Shown: in pieces, positions 8,022 to 16,960 of the stretch
Numbering within the stretch: position 1 is the stretch's first letter
Layout of the letters: each line of letters begins with the position of its first letter
NCBI RefSeq assembly: GCF_018139485.1
Contig: NZ_JAGSNF010000006.1
Location: 1-64,000 of the forward strand
DNA: 64,000 nt
Direction: 5' to 3'
Origin: Phycicoccus avicenniae
Lineage (GTDB): Bacteria; Actinomycetota; Actinomycetes; Actinomycetales; Dermatophilaceae
The notes under the pieces: model-generated
Seen by the model: only the letters and a program-made list of their open reading frames with translations
Databases searched by the model: none
What the model was told of the DNA's origin: nothing
Program-made: the position numbers and the translations under genes

Positions 8022-8934
8022 GGGGGTGAGCCTGCTCGAAGGACCGCTTGAGGCGGTCGACCGACACGTGCGTGTAGATCTGCGTCGTCGCGAGGGAGGC
8101 GTGTCCCAGGAGCTCCTGGACCAACCGCAGGTCGGCCCCGCCGTCCAGCAGGTGCGTCGCCGCGCTGTGCCGCAGTCCGTGCGGCCCCACGTCGGGCGCG
8201 TCGGGGACGTGGACGAGCAACCGGTGCACGACCTCGCGGATCTGGCGCTGGTCGGCCCGGCGACCCCGGCGACCGAGCAGCAGCGCCGGGCCGGACCCGC
8301 TGGTCACGAGGCGCGGACGCCCACGCTCGAGCCAGGTCTGCACCGCCTCGCGTGCCGGGCGGCCGAAGGGGACCCGGCGCTCCTTGTCGCCCTTGCCGAC
8401 GACGCGGAGGACGCACGTGCCGAGGTCGACGTCGTCGACGTCGAGCCCGACGAGCTCGCCGACACGGATCCCCGTCCCGTACAGCAGCTCCAGGGCGGCG
8501 CGGTCCCGGTGGTGGACCGGGTCGTCGTCGTCCGCGGCGAGCCCCGCCACCTCGAGGAGCCCGCCGGCCGACCGTTCGGCGAGCACGGGCGGCAGCGTCC
8601 GGTGCCGCTTGGGCGACGAGAGCCGTAGCGACGGGTCGCACTCCAGCCGACCGGTCCGCTCGCACCAGCGGAAGAAGGCGCGGAGCGAAGCCGCCGTCCG
8701 GGCGAGCGTGGAGCGCGCCGCCCCGGCCCGGGCACGGGAGCCGAGCCAGCCGCGCAGGTCCGTGAGGGAGACGTCCGCCAGGTCCTCGTCGCTCCTCACC
8801 GAGACCTCATCGAGGAAGGCGGCCACGTCGCGCACGTAGGCGCGCACGGTGTGCTCCGAGCGCCCACGTTCACTCCGCAGGTGGCGCTCGAAGGCATCGA
8901 GAGCCTCGAGTGGCAGGGCCGTCACGCGGGTCAC
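8014..8934 (-). CDS. xerC: Tyrosine recombinase XerC
   Basis: 306 residues from GTG 8934, with GGAG 7 bases upstream. The N-terminal SAM-like core-binding domain (about 5-95) is followed by the catalytic domain with Arg in GTGIRVGEL, His-x-x-Arg in PHGLRHSAATHLL, His in LGHASLATTQ and the nucleophile Tyr in TQIYTHV. With XerD it resolves chromosome dimers at dif during division. It lies about 200 bases after dprA on the same strand, as in mycobacteria. Confidence 0.95.
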   Translation of the reverse strand: MTRVTALPLEALDAFERHLRSERGRSEHTVRAYVRDVAAFLDEVSVRSDEDLADVSLTDLRGWLGSRARAGAARSTLARTAASLRAFFRWCERTGRLECDPSLRLSSPKRHRTLPPVLAERSAGGLLEVAGLAADDDDPVHHRDRAALELLYGTGIRVGELVGLDVDDVDLGTCVLRVVGKGDKERRVPFGRPAREAVQTWLERGRPRLVTSGSGPALLLGRRGRRADQRQIREVVHRLLVHVPDAPDVGPHGLRHSAATHLLDGGADLRLVQELLGHASLATTQIYTHVSVDRLKRSFEQAHPRA

Positions 8935-9134
8935 GGTTGCACTCCGAGGGACGCCGCGCAACGAGATCCGGGCACATGTCGTCCGTTCGTCCCCCGGCCG
9001 CCCCGGGTCCCGATGCCGGCCCCATGTCCTGACGGGTCCCGTGCCGGCCCGGGTTCCGGCGTGACGACGGGTTCCGGCGGCGCGACCGAGTTCCGGCGCG
9101 ACCGGGGGCCGGCCCGGTCGGCGTTGCCGGATCG
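8935..9134. other. Intergenic gap dprA-xerC with short direct repeats
   Basis: 200 bases. TTCCGGCG occurs at 9054, 9072 and 9091 (steps 18 and 19) inside imperfect repeats, next to two copies of TGCCGGCCC (9014-9022 and 9042-9050). No clear promoter or terminator was recognised. Confidence 0.4.
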
Positions 9135-10310
9135 TCAGCCCGCGGGTGGGCTCGCCTTGCGCACCCGGTCCCCGTCCCGGTCGAGCAGACCGAGCGCCTC
9201 GAGGACCGCGACCGCCCGGGGCACGAGGGCCGGGTCCACGCCGGCGGCCGACGCGAGGTCGGCCGGGTCGACCCAGCGCCGCAGTGGCGTCACGGACCAC
9301 ACCTGGTGCTCGACGGGGTCGAGCCCGTCGGTCGGACGGATCTCCCCCACCCCCTCGGGGGCGAGCTCCTCGCCGATGGACGCCGCGAGCTCGAGAACCT
9401 CGTCGACGTTCGTGACCAGCTCCGCCACGTGGTGCCTGAGCAGCCGATGACATCCCGCCGAGGTGGCGCTCGTCACCGGCCCCGGGTAGGCGGCGACCGG
9501 TCGGGCCAGCGTCGCCGCCTCGTTGGCGGTCGAGAGCGAGCCGGATCGCAGCGACGCCTCGACGACGACGGTCGCGCGCGACAGCGCGGCGATGAGCCGG
9601 TTGCGGGCGAGGAACCGGCGCGGGAGGGGGGCCGACCCCGGCGGCATCTCCGTGACGACCGCCCCGTGCTGTCGCACGGCCTCGAGCAGCCGACCGTGCG
9701 TGCGCGGGTACACCCGGTCGATGCCGCAGGCGAGCACCGCCACCGTGCAGCCGCCGGCGGCGAGCGTCCCACGGTGCACCGCCGCGTCGATCCCCGTCGC
9801 CGCTCCGCTGACGCTGGCCCAGCCGCGGGACGCGAGCCCCTCACCGAGGTCCGCCGCCGCTGCCCTGCCGTAGTCGCTGGCCATCCGGGAGCCCACGACC
9901 GACACCGAGCGGCCGGTGTCGTCGGCGAGGTCGGCGGACCCCGAGACGTAGAGGCACAGGGGCGGACGGCGGAGGGCCTCGACCCGGACGGGCCACTCCG
10001 GGTCCCCCGGCACGACGACGCGGGCGCCGACGCGCTGGACCTCCGTCGCGATGCGCCGGACGTCGAGGTCCGGGAGGCGGACGTAGGTCTCCGCGGCGCG
10101 GCCCGCCCGGCCGGCGCGGACGGCGGCGAGGGTCTCGACGGCCCCGAGGTCCTTGACCATCGGCACGAGGCCGGTGTGCCCGGGCTCGACGAGGAACCCG
10201 AGGGCGGCCCGGGCCCACCGCTCGTCCTGCTCGAGCCGGCTCGCCGGCGGAACGACGGCCGCTCGCGCACCAGAGGGTTCCCCGCTCGTCGGCCGGCTCG
10301 CTCCGTTCAT
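9135..10310 (-). CDS. dprA: DNA-processing protein DprA
   Basis: 391 residues; ATG 10310 overlaps the comM stop as ATGA. The extended Rossmann core starts around residue 135 with VSVVGSRMASDYGRAAA, followed by SGAATGIDAAVH, VLACGIDRVYP and ARNRLIAALS, all typical of DprA. A winged-helix-like C-terminus (VEHQVWSVTPLRRWVDPADL) follows. DprA loads RecA on incoming single-stranded DNA during natural transformation; in actinobacteria it is conserved without proof of competence. It forms an operon with yraN and comM. Confidence 0.94.
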   Translation of the reverse strand: MNGASRPTSGEPSGARAAVVPPASRLEQDERWARAALGFLVEPGHTGLVPMVKDLGAVETLAAVRAGRAGRAAETYVRLPDLDVRRIATEVQRVGARVVVPGDPEWPVRVEALRRPPLCLYVSGSADLADDTGRSVSVVGSRMASDYGRAAAADLGEGLASRGWASVSGAATGIDAAVHRGTLAAGGCTVAVLACGIDRVYPRTHGRLLEAVRQHGAVVTEMPPGSAPLPRRFLARNRLIAALSRATVVVEASLRSGSLSTANEAATLARPVAAYPGPVTSATSAGCHRLLRHHVAELVTNVDEVLELAASIGEELAPEGVGEIRPTDGLDPVEHQVWSVTPLRRWVDPADLASAAGVDPALVPRAVAVLEALGLLDRDGDRVRKASPPAG

Positions 10311-11851
10311 GCCGCGTCCGCCTCTCCCCGCCGCAGACCGAGCCCGGTCGCCACGTCGTCCCGGTCGGGGCTCGTCCGCCCGGCGAGGTCGGCGGTGGAC
10401 CACGCGACCCTCAGGACGCGGTCGTACCCGCGCAGGGTCAGCCTCCCGAGGTCCAGGGCCCGGTCGATGACGGCGGTCGACCTCCGCGGGAGCCGGTAGG
10501 GCGGTCGGCGCAGGACGTGCCCGGGGACGAGCCCGTTGACCTCCCACCCGCCGTCGCCCCAGCGCTCGGCCTGGACCGCCCGTGCCTGCAGCACCCGCTG
10601 CGCGACGGCCGACGACGGCTCGGCGCTCTCGTCGGCGAAGGCGGCCGGTCGCACCGGCGGCACGTGCACCTGGAGGTCGACACGGTCCAGGAGCGGACCG
10701 GACAGTCGCGCGGCGTAGGTGCGCATCTCGCGGACCGTGCACGTGCACGCCGTGGCGGCACCGTAGTTCTGCCCGCAGGGGCACGGGTTGGTCGCGAGGA
10801 CCAGGAGGAACCGGGCGGGGTAGCGCACGGCCTGCCGGGCCCGGGAGATGACGACCTCCCCGGACTCCAGCGGCTGACGCAGCGTCTGGAGGACCGTCGG
10901 ACGGAACTCGGCCGCCTCGTCGAGGAAGAGCACCCCCCGGTGGGCACGGGACACCGCGCCGGGTGTCGCGACGCCGGAGCCACCGCCGGCGAGCGCGGCC
11001 GTCGACGAGCTGTGGTGCGGCGCGACGAACGGCGGGGTCGGATCGAGCCCCACGACGTCCCGGACGGCGCCGACCAGCGAACGGACGGCGTAGACCTCGA
11101 GGGACTCCTCGCGGGACAGCCGCGGCAGCAGCGTGACGAGCCGCTCGGCGAGCATCGTCTTGCCGACGCCCGGCGGCCCTGACATGAGCAGGTGGTGTCC
11201 CCCGCAGGCTGCGAGCTCCAGGGCCCGCCGGGCCTCGGGCTGCCCCACGACGTCGGCGAGGTCGACGCCGCGGCCGGTGTCGGGCGGCATGACGTCCGCT
11301 GCCGGCCCCACCGGGAGGGCGTCGGGAGCGAGCCCGCTGCGGTACCAGTCGGCGACCTCGGCGAGCGAGGACGCACCGTGCACCGTGACGGCATCGACGA
11401 GCCGGGCCTCTGCGACGTTCTCGTGCGGGACGACGACGTGCCGGACTCCCTGCCGGGACGCCGCGAGGACGGCCGGGAGGACACCCCGGACCCCGCGGAG
11501 GCGACCGTCCAGAGCCAGCTCGCCGAGGTGCAGGACGTCCTCGCACACGCTGCGGTCGAGGCCTCCGGCCGCGGCGAGGACGGCGACCGCGATGGCGAGG
11601 TCGAAGCCGGACCCGCGCTTGGGGATCGACGCCGGGCTGAGGTTGACGGTGACGCGGTGGGCCGGGACGGGCATCCGGATGCTGGCGGCGGCGGCGCGGA
11701 TGCGGTCCGGCGCCTGGGCACAGGCGCTGTCCGGCAGGCCCCCGACGGTGAAGGCCGGCAGGCCCTGGGCGATGTGCGCCTCGACGTCGACGAGGGTGCC
11801 GTCGAGCCCGGTGAGCGCGACGGCCCGGGTGCGGGCGAGACCGAGGGTCAT
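10307..11851 (-). CDS. comM: YifB/ComM-like Mg-chelatase-subdomain AAA+ ATPase
   Basis: 514 residues. An N-terminal Lon-like/ChlI domain (about 1-170, with [17 protein letters not shown]) precedes an AAA+ module with Walker A GPPGVGKT (225-232) and Walker [12 protein letters not shown] near 310. A Cys cluster ([18 protein letters not shown]) lies in the AAA+ lid and a Mg_chelatase C-terminal domain follows. In Vibrio and Haemophilus ComM is a hexameric branch-migration helicase for integrating transformed DNA; the same job is inferred here. Both ends overlap neighbours as ATGA, so translation of yraN-comM-dprA is coupled. Confidence 0.93.
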   Translation of the reverse strand: MTLGLARTRAVALTGLDGTLVDVEAHIAQGLPAFTVGGLPDSACAQAPDRIRAAAASIRMPVPAHRVTVNLSPASIPKRGSGFDLAIAVAVLAAAGGLDRSVCEDVLHLGELALDGRLRGVRGVLPAVLAASRQGVRHVVVPHENVAEARLVDAVTVHGASSLAEVADWYRSGLAPDALPVGPAADVMPPDTGRGVDLADVVGQPEARRALELAACGGHHLLMSGPPGVGKTMLAERLVTLLPRLSREESLEVYAVRSLVGAVRDVVGLDPTPPFVAPHHSSSTAALAGGGSGVATPGAVSRAHRGVLFLDEAAEFRPTVLQTLRQPLESGEVVISRARQAVRYPARFLLVLATNPCPCGQNYGAATACTCTVREMRTYAARLSGPLLDRVDLQVHVPPVRPAAFADESAEPSSAVAQRVLQARAVQAERWGDGGWEVNGLVPGHVLRRPPYRLPRRSTAVIDRALDLGRLTLRGYDRVLRVAWSTADLAGRTSPDRDDVATGLGLRRGEADAA

Positions 11852-12288
11852 CCGCCGACCCCCCGGACGTGTCGCAGCCGGGGTGGCTCACCGGGGCGGG
11901 CGAGCACCCCGACGACGTCGATCCGCACGACCGGCGGGTGCGGGCCGTGCGCTCGCACGTACGCCGCCGCCAGCCGCCGCAGACGCAGCGCCTTCGTGAC
12001 CGTCACCGCCTCCACGGGCTCGCCGAACGAGGTGCCGCTGCGGGTCTTGACCTCGCACACGACCAGGCAGTCACCGTCGCGGGCGACGATGTCGATCTCG
12101 CCGTGCTCGCACCGCCAGTTGCGTTCGAGGATCTCGAGCCCGCGCTCGCGCAGGTAGCGCTCGGCGAGGTCCTCGCCGTAGCGGCCCAGCCCCGCGCGGC
12201 GTCCGGCCGGGGGACGGCGGCGGGTGGAGGGGACGGGATGCTCGCCGGGGGACGTCGTCGCGGCGGGCGGGGTGCGGGTGGTGTCCAT
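11848..12288 (-). CDS. yraN: YraN family protein (UPF0102), putative endonuclease-fold
   Basis: About 146 residues. The family core begins [20 protein letters not shown] and continues with [17 protein letters not shown] and [20 protein letters not shown]. The Glu-Asp...Glu-x-Lys pattern is that of PD-(D/E)xK nuclease-like folds; activity is unproven. The ATG at 12288 has no Shine-Dalgarno sequence and gives a 30-residue low-complexity N-terminal extension, so the true start is uncertain. Its stop overlaps the comM start (ATGA). Confidence 0.85.
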   Translation of the reverse strand: MDTTRTPPAATTSPGEHPVPSTRRRPPAGRRAGLGRYGEDLAERYLRERGLEILERNWRCEHGEIDIVARDGDCLVVCEVKTRSGTSFGEPVEAVTVTKALRLRRLAAAYVRAHGPHPPVVRIDVVGVLARPGEPPRLRHVRGVGG

Positions 12289-12637
12289 GGGAGGAGCCAA
12301 CGACGTCGGAGCGGGCGCGACCAGCGGGTGGGGCGCATCTGTGGACGACGCGGGCGACGCCGCCGGGGGTGTGGACGACGGCGCCGGACGGCTGGCACAA
12401 GGGGTGGGACCGCCGAACCGGACCTCCCGCGGACCGGACCACCCGCGGACCGGACCGCCGAGCCGCACCGCCGAGCCGGAGCGCCGGGCGCACCGGACGA
12501 CGGAGGCAAGCGCGAAGCCGGCCGAACGGCGGCCGACCAGCCGCGACGGCACGTCGACCCCTTCGGCCGGACGGTCCGCCGGTCCCGCACTCGTGCGAGC
12601 CTGGAGCGGACCCGCCCCCCACCACGAGGAGCCCGGC
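12289..12637. other. Divergent intergenic region with short repeats
   Basis: 349 bases between yraN and the aldehyde dehydrogenase gene. CCCGCGGACCGGACC occurs at 12426 and 12442, and GCCGAGCCG at 12457 and 12470. Two TGTGGACGACG motifs (about 12340 and 12370) are reverse complements of the GTCCACA motif seen near 5.9 kb. No confident promoter was recognised. Confidence 0.4.
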
Positions 12638-14017
12638 ATGACGTCCTACCGCGTCGTCGACCCGTCGACGAACGAGCAGCTGGCCGAGTACCCCGAGGCG
12701 AGCGACGACGACCTGGAGCGCACCCTGGCGGCGGCGCATGCCGCGTCCGCACGCTGGCGCGAGGTCCCCGTCGAGGAGCGGGCGGCCGTCCTCGCCCGGG
12801 CGGCGGGCCTCGTCCGCGAGCGCCGCCCCGACCTCGCCGCGACGATCACGCGCGAGATGGGCAAGCGCAGCAAGGAGGCCGCCGGCGAGCTCTCGCTCGT
12901 CGCCGACATCCTCGACTACTACGCACAGGACGGCCCGGCGATGCTCGCCGACGAGGAGTTCGCGCCGCGGCACGGCGGCCGGGCGGTGCTGCGGCACGAG
13001 CCGATCGGCGTCCTGCTCGGCGTCATGCCCTGGAACTTCCCGCACTACCAGGCGGTGCGCCTCGCCGCCTCGAACCTGCTCGCCGGCAACACCGTCGTCG
13101 TCAAGCCCGCCCCGCAGTGCCCCGAGTCCGCCCGGGACGCCGAGACCCTGTGGCGCGACGCCGGCCTGCCCGACGGCGCGTACACGGCGCTGCTCGCCAC
13201 CGACGACCAGGTCGCGACCGCCGTCGCCGACCCCCGGGTCGCCGGGGTCTCGGTCACCGGCAGCGAACGGGCGGGGTCGGCCGTCGCCGCGGAGGCGGGC
13301 CGGCACCTCAAGAAGGTCGTCCTCGAGCTCGGCGGGTCCGACCCGTTCATCGTCCTGGACGACGTCGACCTCGACCGCACGGTGAAGCACGCCGTCATGG
13401 CCCGCACCCAGAACAGCGGGCAGGCCTGCAACGCGGGCAAGCGGTTCCTCGTCGTCGACGCCGTGCACGACGCGTTCGTCGAGCGCTTCGCGGCCGCCCT
13501 CGCCTCGCTCGAGCCCGGCGACCCGAGCGACCCGGCGACGACCCTCGCCCCGCTGTCGTCCGAGCGCGCCGCGCAGGGCCTCACCGCGCAGGTGCAGGAC
13601 GCCCTCGACAAGGGGGCCACCGCGCTCGTCGGCGGCAGCGAGCGCCCCGACCGGCCCGGCGCCTACGTCACCCCGACCCTGCTCGCGGGGGTGACCCCCG
13701 GCATGCGCGCCCACGACGAGGAGCTCTTCGGGCCGGTCGCCGTCGTGCACCGGGTCGCGGACGCCGACGAGGCCGTCGCCCGGGCCAACGACTCGCGGTT
13801 CGGGCTCGGCGGCGCGGTGTTCGGTGCCGACCCCGAGCAGGTCGAGGACGTCGTCCGCCGGCTCGAGACGGGGATGGTGTGGGTCAACGCGATGCAGGGC
13901 TCGATGGCCGACCTGCCGTTCGGCGGCGTCAAGCGCTCCGGCACCGGACGCGAGCTCGGCCGGCTCGGGATCCGGGAGTTCGTCAACACCAAGCTCGTCT
14001 ACACCCCGGGCGGCTGA
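12638..14017 (+). CDS. NAD(P)-dependent succinate-semialdehyde-type dehydrogenase
   Basis: 459 residues, start ATG 12638 with GGAG 6 bases upstream. Aldehyde dehydrogenase superfamily. The motif [20 protein letters not shown] begins the cofactor domain, the general base Glu is in [11 protein letters not shown], and the catalytic Cys in [11 protein letters not shown]. The sequence resembles the short succinate-semialdehyde dehydrogenases (GabD2/Sad type), which oxidise succinate semialdehyde to succinate. Substrate is inferred from family resemblance only. It is a single gene, convergent with DUF2469. Confidence 0.88.
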   Translation: MTSYRVVDPSTNEQLAEYPEASDDDLERTLAAAHAASARWREVPVEERAAVLARAAGLVRERRPDLAATITREMGKRSKEAAGELSLVADILDYYAQDGPAMLADEEFAPRHGGRAVLRHEPIGVLLGVMPWNFPHYQAVRLAASNLLAGNTVVVKPAPQCPESARDAETLWRDAGLPDGAYTALLATDDQVATAVADPRVAGVSVTGSERAGSAVAAEAGRHLKKVVLELGGSDPFIVLDDVDLDRTVKHAVMARTQNSGQACNAGKRFLVVDAVHDAFVERFAAALASLEPGDPSDPATTLAPLSSERAAQGLTAQVQDALDKGATALVGGSERPDRPGAYVTPTLLAGVTPGMRAHDEELFGPVAVVHRVADADEAVARANDSRFGLGGAVFGADPEQVEDVVRRLETGMVWVNAMQGSMADLPFGGVKRSGTGRELGRLGIREFVNTKLVYTPGG

Positions 14018-14039
14018 GGACGGCGACGAGGCCGCGGCC

Positions 14040-14354
14040 TCAGAAGTCGCCCTTCGGCAGCTCGAGGTCGGCCTTGGCGAGCTCCTCGACGTTGACGTCC
14101 TTGAACGTCACGACGCGCACGGTCCTGGCGAACCGCGCCGGCCGGTAGATGTCCCACACCCACGCGTCCTGCATCGTCACGTCGAAGAAGACCTCACCGC
14201 CGTCGGAGCGCACCTTCACGTCGACGCTGTTGCACAGGTAGAACCGACGCTCGGTCTCGACGACGTGGCTGAACAGCCCGACGACGTCGCGGTACTCGCG
14301 GTACAGCGCGAGCTCCGCCTCGTTCTCGTACTTCTCGAGGTCCTCCGAGCTCAT
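14040..14354 (-). CDS. DUF2469 family conserved actinobacterial protein
   Basis: 104 residues, hydrophilic, beginning [20 protein letters not shown], with [15 protein letters not shown] in the middle. It is conserved across Actinomycetota directly after rnhB (Rv2901c in M. tuberculosis). Function unknown; no membrane segment or catalytic motif is evident. Its ATG overlaps the rnhB stop (ATGA), making it the last gene of the lepB-rnhB operon. Confidence 0.93.
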   Translation of the reverse strand: MSSEDLEKYENEAELALYREYRDVVGLFSHVVETERRFYLCNSVDVKVRSDGGEVFFDVTMQDAWVWDIYRPARFARTVRVVTFKDVNVEELAKADLELPKGDF

Positions 14355-15097
14355 CGCTCTCCCACCGGCATCGCGTGCGTCACGTCGCCATCATCGCCCA
14401 TCGACCCCGGCAGCCGCCACGAGCGCCGGTGCCAGGCGGACGGCCCGTGCACGCGCAGCGCGTCGAGGTGCTCCGGCGCCGCGTACCCCTTGTTGACGGC
14501 CCACCCGTAGGCCGCGTGCTCCCCGCCGTCGTCGCCGAGGCCGACCATGAACCGGTCCCGGCGCACCTTCGCGAGGACGCTGGCGGCGGCCACCGAGGAG
14601 CAGCGCATGTCGGCCTTGACCATCGTCGTCACGGGCGGGGTGACGACGCCGTCCTCGTGGGCGAAGGCGAGCAGCCCGACGTCCTCGGGAGCCGTGAGCC
14701 AGTCGTGGTTCCCGTCGAGGATCACGAGGTCCGGTCGCACCCCGCACGCCTCGAGCGCCCGCATCCCGGCGAGCCGAAGGGCGGCCATGATGCCGACGGC
14801 GTCGATCTCGGCCGCGCTCGCCTCACCGACGGCGTGGGCGAGGGCCCACCGCTCGATGCGGGGGACCATCGACTCGCGCACGTGCGGCTGGAGCAGCTTG
14901 GAGTCGCGGACCCCCTGGGGCGCCGAGCGGCACGTCTCGTCGATGACGACGACGCCGACCGACACCGGGCCGGCGAGCGCGCCGCGCCCGACCTCGTCCA
15001 TCCCCGCGAGGACACGGTGACCGTCGCGCTGCAGCGCCCGCTCGACCCGCAGGCTCGGTCGGCGTGACCCCGTCGCGGCCTGGCGCACCGGGCTCAC
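14351..15097 (-). CDS. rnhB: Ribonuclease HII
   Basis: 248 residues from GTG 15097, which overlaps the lepB stop as GTGA. RNase HII cleaves RNA in RNA-DNA hybrids, including single ribonucleotides in DNA. The DEDD metal-binding residues are visible: Asp-Glu in [16 protein letters not shown], Asp in [10 protein letters not shown] and Asp in [19 protein letters not shown]. The C-terminus (GYGWA-type [16 protein letters not shown]) fits the family. Length is normal. Confidence 0.96.
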   Translation of the reverse strand: MSPVRQAATGSRRPSLRVERALQRDGHRVLAGMDEVGRGALAGPVSVGVVVIDETCRSAPQGVRDSKLLQPHVRESMVPRIERWALAHAVGEASAAEIDAVGIMAALRLAGMRALEACGVRPDLVILDGNHDWLTAPEDVGLLAFAHEDGVVTPPVTTMVKADMRCSSVAAASVLAKVRRDRFMVGLGDDGGEHAAYGWAVNKGYAAPEHLDALRVHGPSAWHRRSWRLPGSMGDDGDVTHAMPVGER

Positions 15098-15975
15098 GGA
15101 GCGGACGTCGGCGACGGCACCCCGGAGAAGGTCGCCGGGAAGTCGGAGAGCCAGCCCAGCCGCGGCAGCGGCCAGACGACCGCGATCGCCCGGCCGGTGA
15201 CCCGGTCCACGGGGACCGAGCCCTCGGCGCCGGTGCCCTCGGGGTCGTGGAAGCGGGAGTCCTCGCTGTCGGAGCGGTGGTCCCCCATGACCCAGATCCG
15301 TCCCTCCGGCACGGTGACGTCGAAGGTCACCGAGCTGGGGACGTCGCCGGGGAAGACGTACGGCTCCTCGATCCGGGCGCCGTTGACGGTGAGCCGGCCT
15401 TCGTCGCAGCACACGACGCGGTCACCCGGGAGGCCGACGACCCGCTTGATGAGGTGGTTCTCGGACTCGCTCGGCAGGAGCCCGACGAAGACGAGCGCGT
15501 CGTTGACGGCGCCGGGGATGCCGGAGCGCGGGTCGGGCTCGGGGGTCCCGCCGAGCCAGTCGCCCGGGTCCTCGAAGACGACGACGTCGCCGCGCTCGAG
15601 GTCGAACGGACCCGGGGTCAGCTTGGAGACGACGACCCGGTCGCCGACGAGGAGGGTCTCCTCCATCGAGCCGGAGGGGATGTAGAACGCCTGGAGGAAC
15701 CACGTCTTGACGACGAACGACAGCACCATCGCCATGACGAGGACGAGGGCGACCTCCTTGACGGCCGCACCGGCCCACCTGACCACCGAGGGGACGCCGG
15801 AGCCGTCGTCGCCGGAGCCGCCGTGACCGGGCCCGACGTGACCTGAGCCGCCGTGACCCGGCCCCCCGTCACCCGAGCCGCCGTCCGCGGGCGTGCCCGG
15901 TCCGGTCGAAGGAGCGGTCCCCGCGCCGGCCTCCTGGGGCGCCGGCTCGCGGGGAGCCTGCCCGGGGGCGCTCAC
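15094..15975 (-). CDS. lepB: Signal peptidase I
   Basis: 293 residues from GTG 15975, overlapping the upstream S26-like gene's stop (GTGA). A Gly/Ser/His-rich cytoplasmic N-tail of about 75 residues leads to one transmembrane helix ([19 protein letters not shown]). Then come the catalytic Ser in [17 protein letters not shown] and the catalytic Lys in [16 protein letters not shown]; the [11 protein letters not shown] box is intact. It removes signal peptides on the outer face of the membrane. A second active copy lies at 35093. Confidence 0.96.
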   Translation of the reverse strand: MSAPGQAPREPAPQEAGAGTAPSTGPGTPADGGSGDGGPGHGGSGHVGPGHGGSGDDGSGVPSVVRWAGAAVKEVALVLVMAMVLSFVVKTWFLQAFYIPSGSMEETLLVGDRVVVSKLTPGPFDLERGDVVVFEDPGDWLGGTPEPDPRSGIPGAVNDALVFVGLLPSESENHLIKRVVGLPGDRVVCCDEGRLTVNGARIEEPYVFPGDVPSSVTFDVTVPEGRIWVMGDHRSDSEDSRFHDPEGTGAEGSVPVDRVTGRAIAVVWPLPRLGWLSDFPATFSGVPSPTSAP

Positions 15976-16334
15976 GCCGCGCTCCCGGCGGTCACGGCAC
16001 CGGCGCGCGAGAGGGGCCACCAGCGCAGCAGCACGGTCCCGACGACGTCCCCGTCGGCCCGGGACGCCGGGACGAGGGAGTGCCCGGCCGCACCGTCGTC
16101 GACGAGGACGACCGCGTCGTCACCCGCGGAGCGGTCGATGGTGAGGACGAGCACGCGGTCTCCTGGCTCCAGGGTGGGGACGGGCTGGGCGGACGGGACG
16201 TGGTAGCTCGCGAGGAGCGTCCCGCGGACGAGCGAGGCGGCGAGCACGCCGACGACGAGGGCGACCACCACGAGACGCCACGACCCGGCGTCCACGTCGG
16301 TGGAGGCCGGGTCGGTGCGTGGTGGGGCCGTCAC
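15972..16334 (-). CDS. Signal-peptidase-I-like membrane protein without catalytic residues
   Basis: 120 residues from GTG 16334, with a -10 TACCCT 7 bases upstream (leaderless). One transmembrane helix (20-36) is followed by ASYHVPSAQPVPTLEPGDRV, which aligns with the SPase I box IPSGSMEPTL-GDRV. The catalytic Ser position is Gln50, and no Lys follows in the region where the general base should be. The C-terminus stops before the GDHR-type box. It overlaps lepB, so it is co-expressed with the active enzyme. It may be a degenerate copy, or a partner or regulator of LepB (inference). S26-type proteins with altered residues are sometimes annotated simply as S26 peptidases. Confidence 0.8.
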   Translation of the reverse strand: MTAPPRTDPASTDVDAGSWRLVVVALVVGVLAASLVRGTLLASYHVPSAQPVPTLEPGDRVLVLTIDRSAGDDAVVLVDDGAAGHSLVPASRADGDVVGTVLLRWWPLSRAGAVTAGSAA

Positions 16335-16341
16335 CCGGTCG

Positions 16342-16347
16342 AGGGTA
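16342..16347 (-). promoter_or_regulatory. Leaderless -10 (TACCCT) of the S26-like/lepB/rnhB operon
   Basis: On the minus strand TACCCT ends 7 bases before GTG 16334. It probably drives the S26-like gene, lepB, rnhB and DUF2469. Confidence 0.5.
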
Positions 16348-16407
16348 ACCGCCCTGTCCGAGGACGGGGCCGCCGGTGCTCGGCGCGTCCGTACCGGACG
16401 GGCCGGG

Positions 16408-16779
16408 TCAGGCGTTGGCCGGGGTCTCGCGCTTCTCGCGGATCTTGGCGGCCTTGCCGCGCAGGTCGCGCAGGTAGTACAGCTTCGCGCGGCGGACGTC
16501 GCCGCGGGTCACGACCTCGATCTTGTCGACGACCGGGGTGTGGAGCGGGAAGGTCCGCTCGACGCCGACGCCGAAGGAGACCTTGCGGACGGTGAACGTC
16601 TCGCCGACGCCGCCGCCGTGACGCCGGATGACGACGCCCTGGAAGACCTGGATACGGGAGCGGGTGCCCTCGATGACCTTGACGTGCACCTTGACGGTGT
16701 CCCCGGCGCGGAAGGCGGGGATGTCGGTCTTCATCGAGGCGGCGTCGAGCTCGTCGAAGCGCTGCATGACGGTGTCCAT
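16408..16779 (-). CDS. rplS: 50S ribosomal protein bL19
   Basis: 123 residues from ATG 16779 (a second ATG at 16767 is equally possible; neither has a good Shine-Dalgarno sequence). The core [20 protein letters not shown] and the motif [20 protein letters not shown] identify bL19, which sits at the 30S-50S interface. It is transcribed from its own promoter region with the motif also found before rpsP. Confidence 0.97.
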   Translation of the reverse strand: MDTVMQRFDELDAASMKTDIPAFRAGDTVKVHVKVIEGTRSRIQVFQGVVIRRHGGGVGETFTVRKVSFGVGVERTFPLHTPVVDKIEVVTRGDVRRAKLYYLRDLRGKAAKIREKRETPANA

Positions 16780-16917
16780 TTCTCGCGGGCTGCCACAGGT
16801 CATCCGCGGTTCTCGGTCCTGCTGGGTCGAGGGCGTCGGGTCGGGCCGCATGCCGTGGGACCGAGGTCCCGGACACTCCCCCTGTGGCGGGGGCCGTTCG
16901 TCGACCTGACGCAGCGA

Positions 16918-16932
16918 CCCAGTCTGCCAGAG
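16918..16932 (-). promoter_or_regulatory. rplS promoter element shared with rpsP (CTCTGGCAGACTGGG)
   Basis: On the minus strand CTCTGGCAGACTGGG is followed two bases later by GCTG. A near-identical block lies before rpsP at 19692-19706 at almost the same distance to the start codon (139 versus 136 bases). TTCGTC occurs 18 bases before CAGACT, giving a -35/-10-like layout. Confidence 0.55.
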
Positions 16933-16960
16933 CAGGCCCCGGGCGACGAAATCGCCGAGG

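Noticed and set aside
15790-15890. DNA repeat region (GGAGCCGCCGTGACC-like units)
   Set aside because: It encodes the Gly/Ser/His-rich N-tail of LepB; low-complexity coding explains it.
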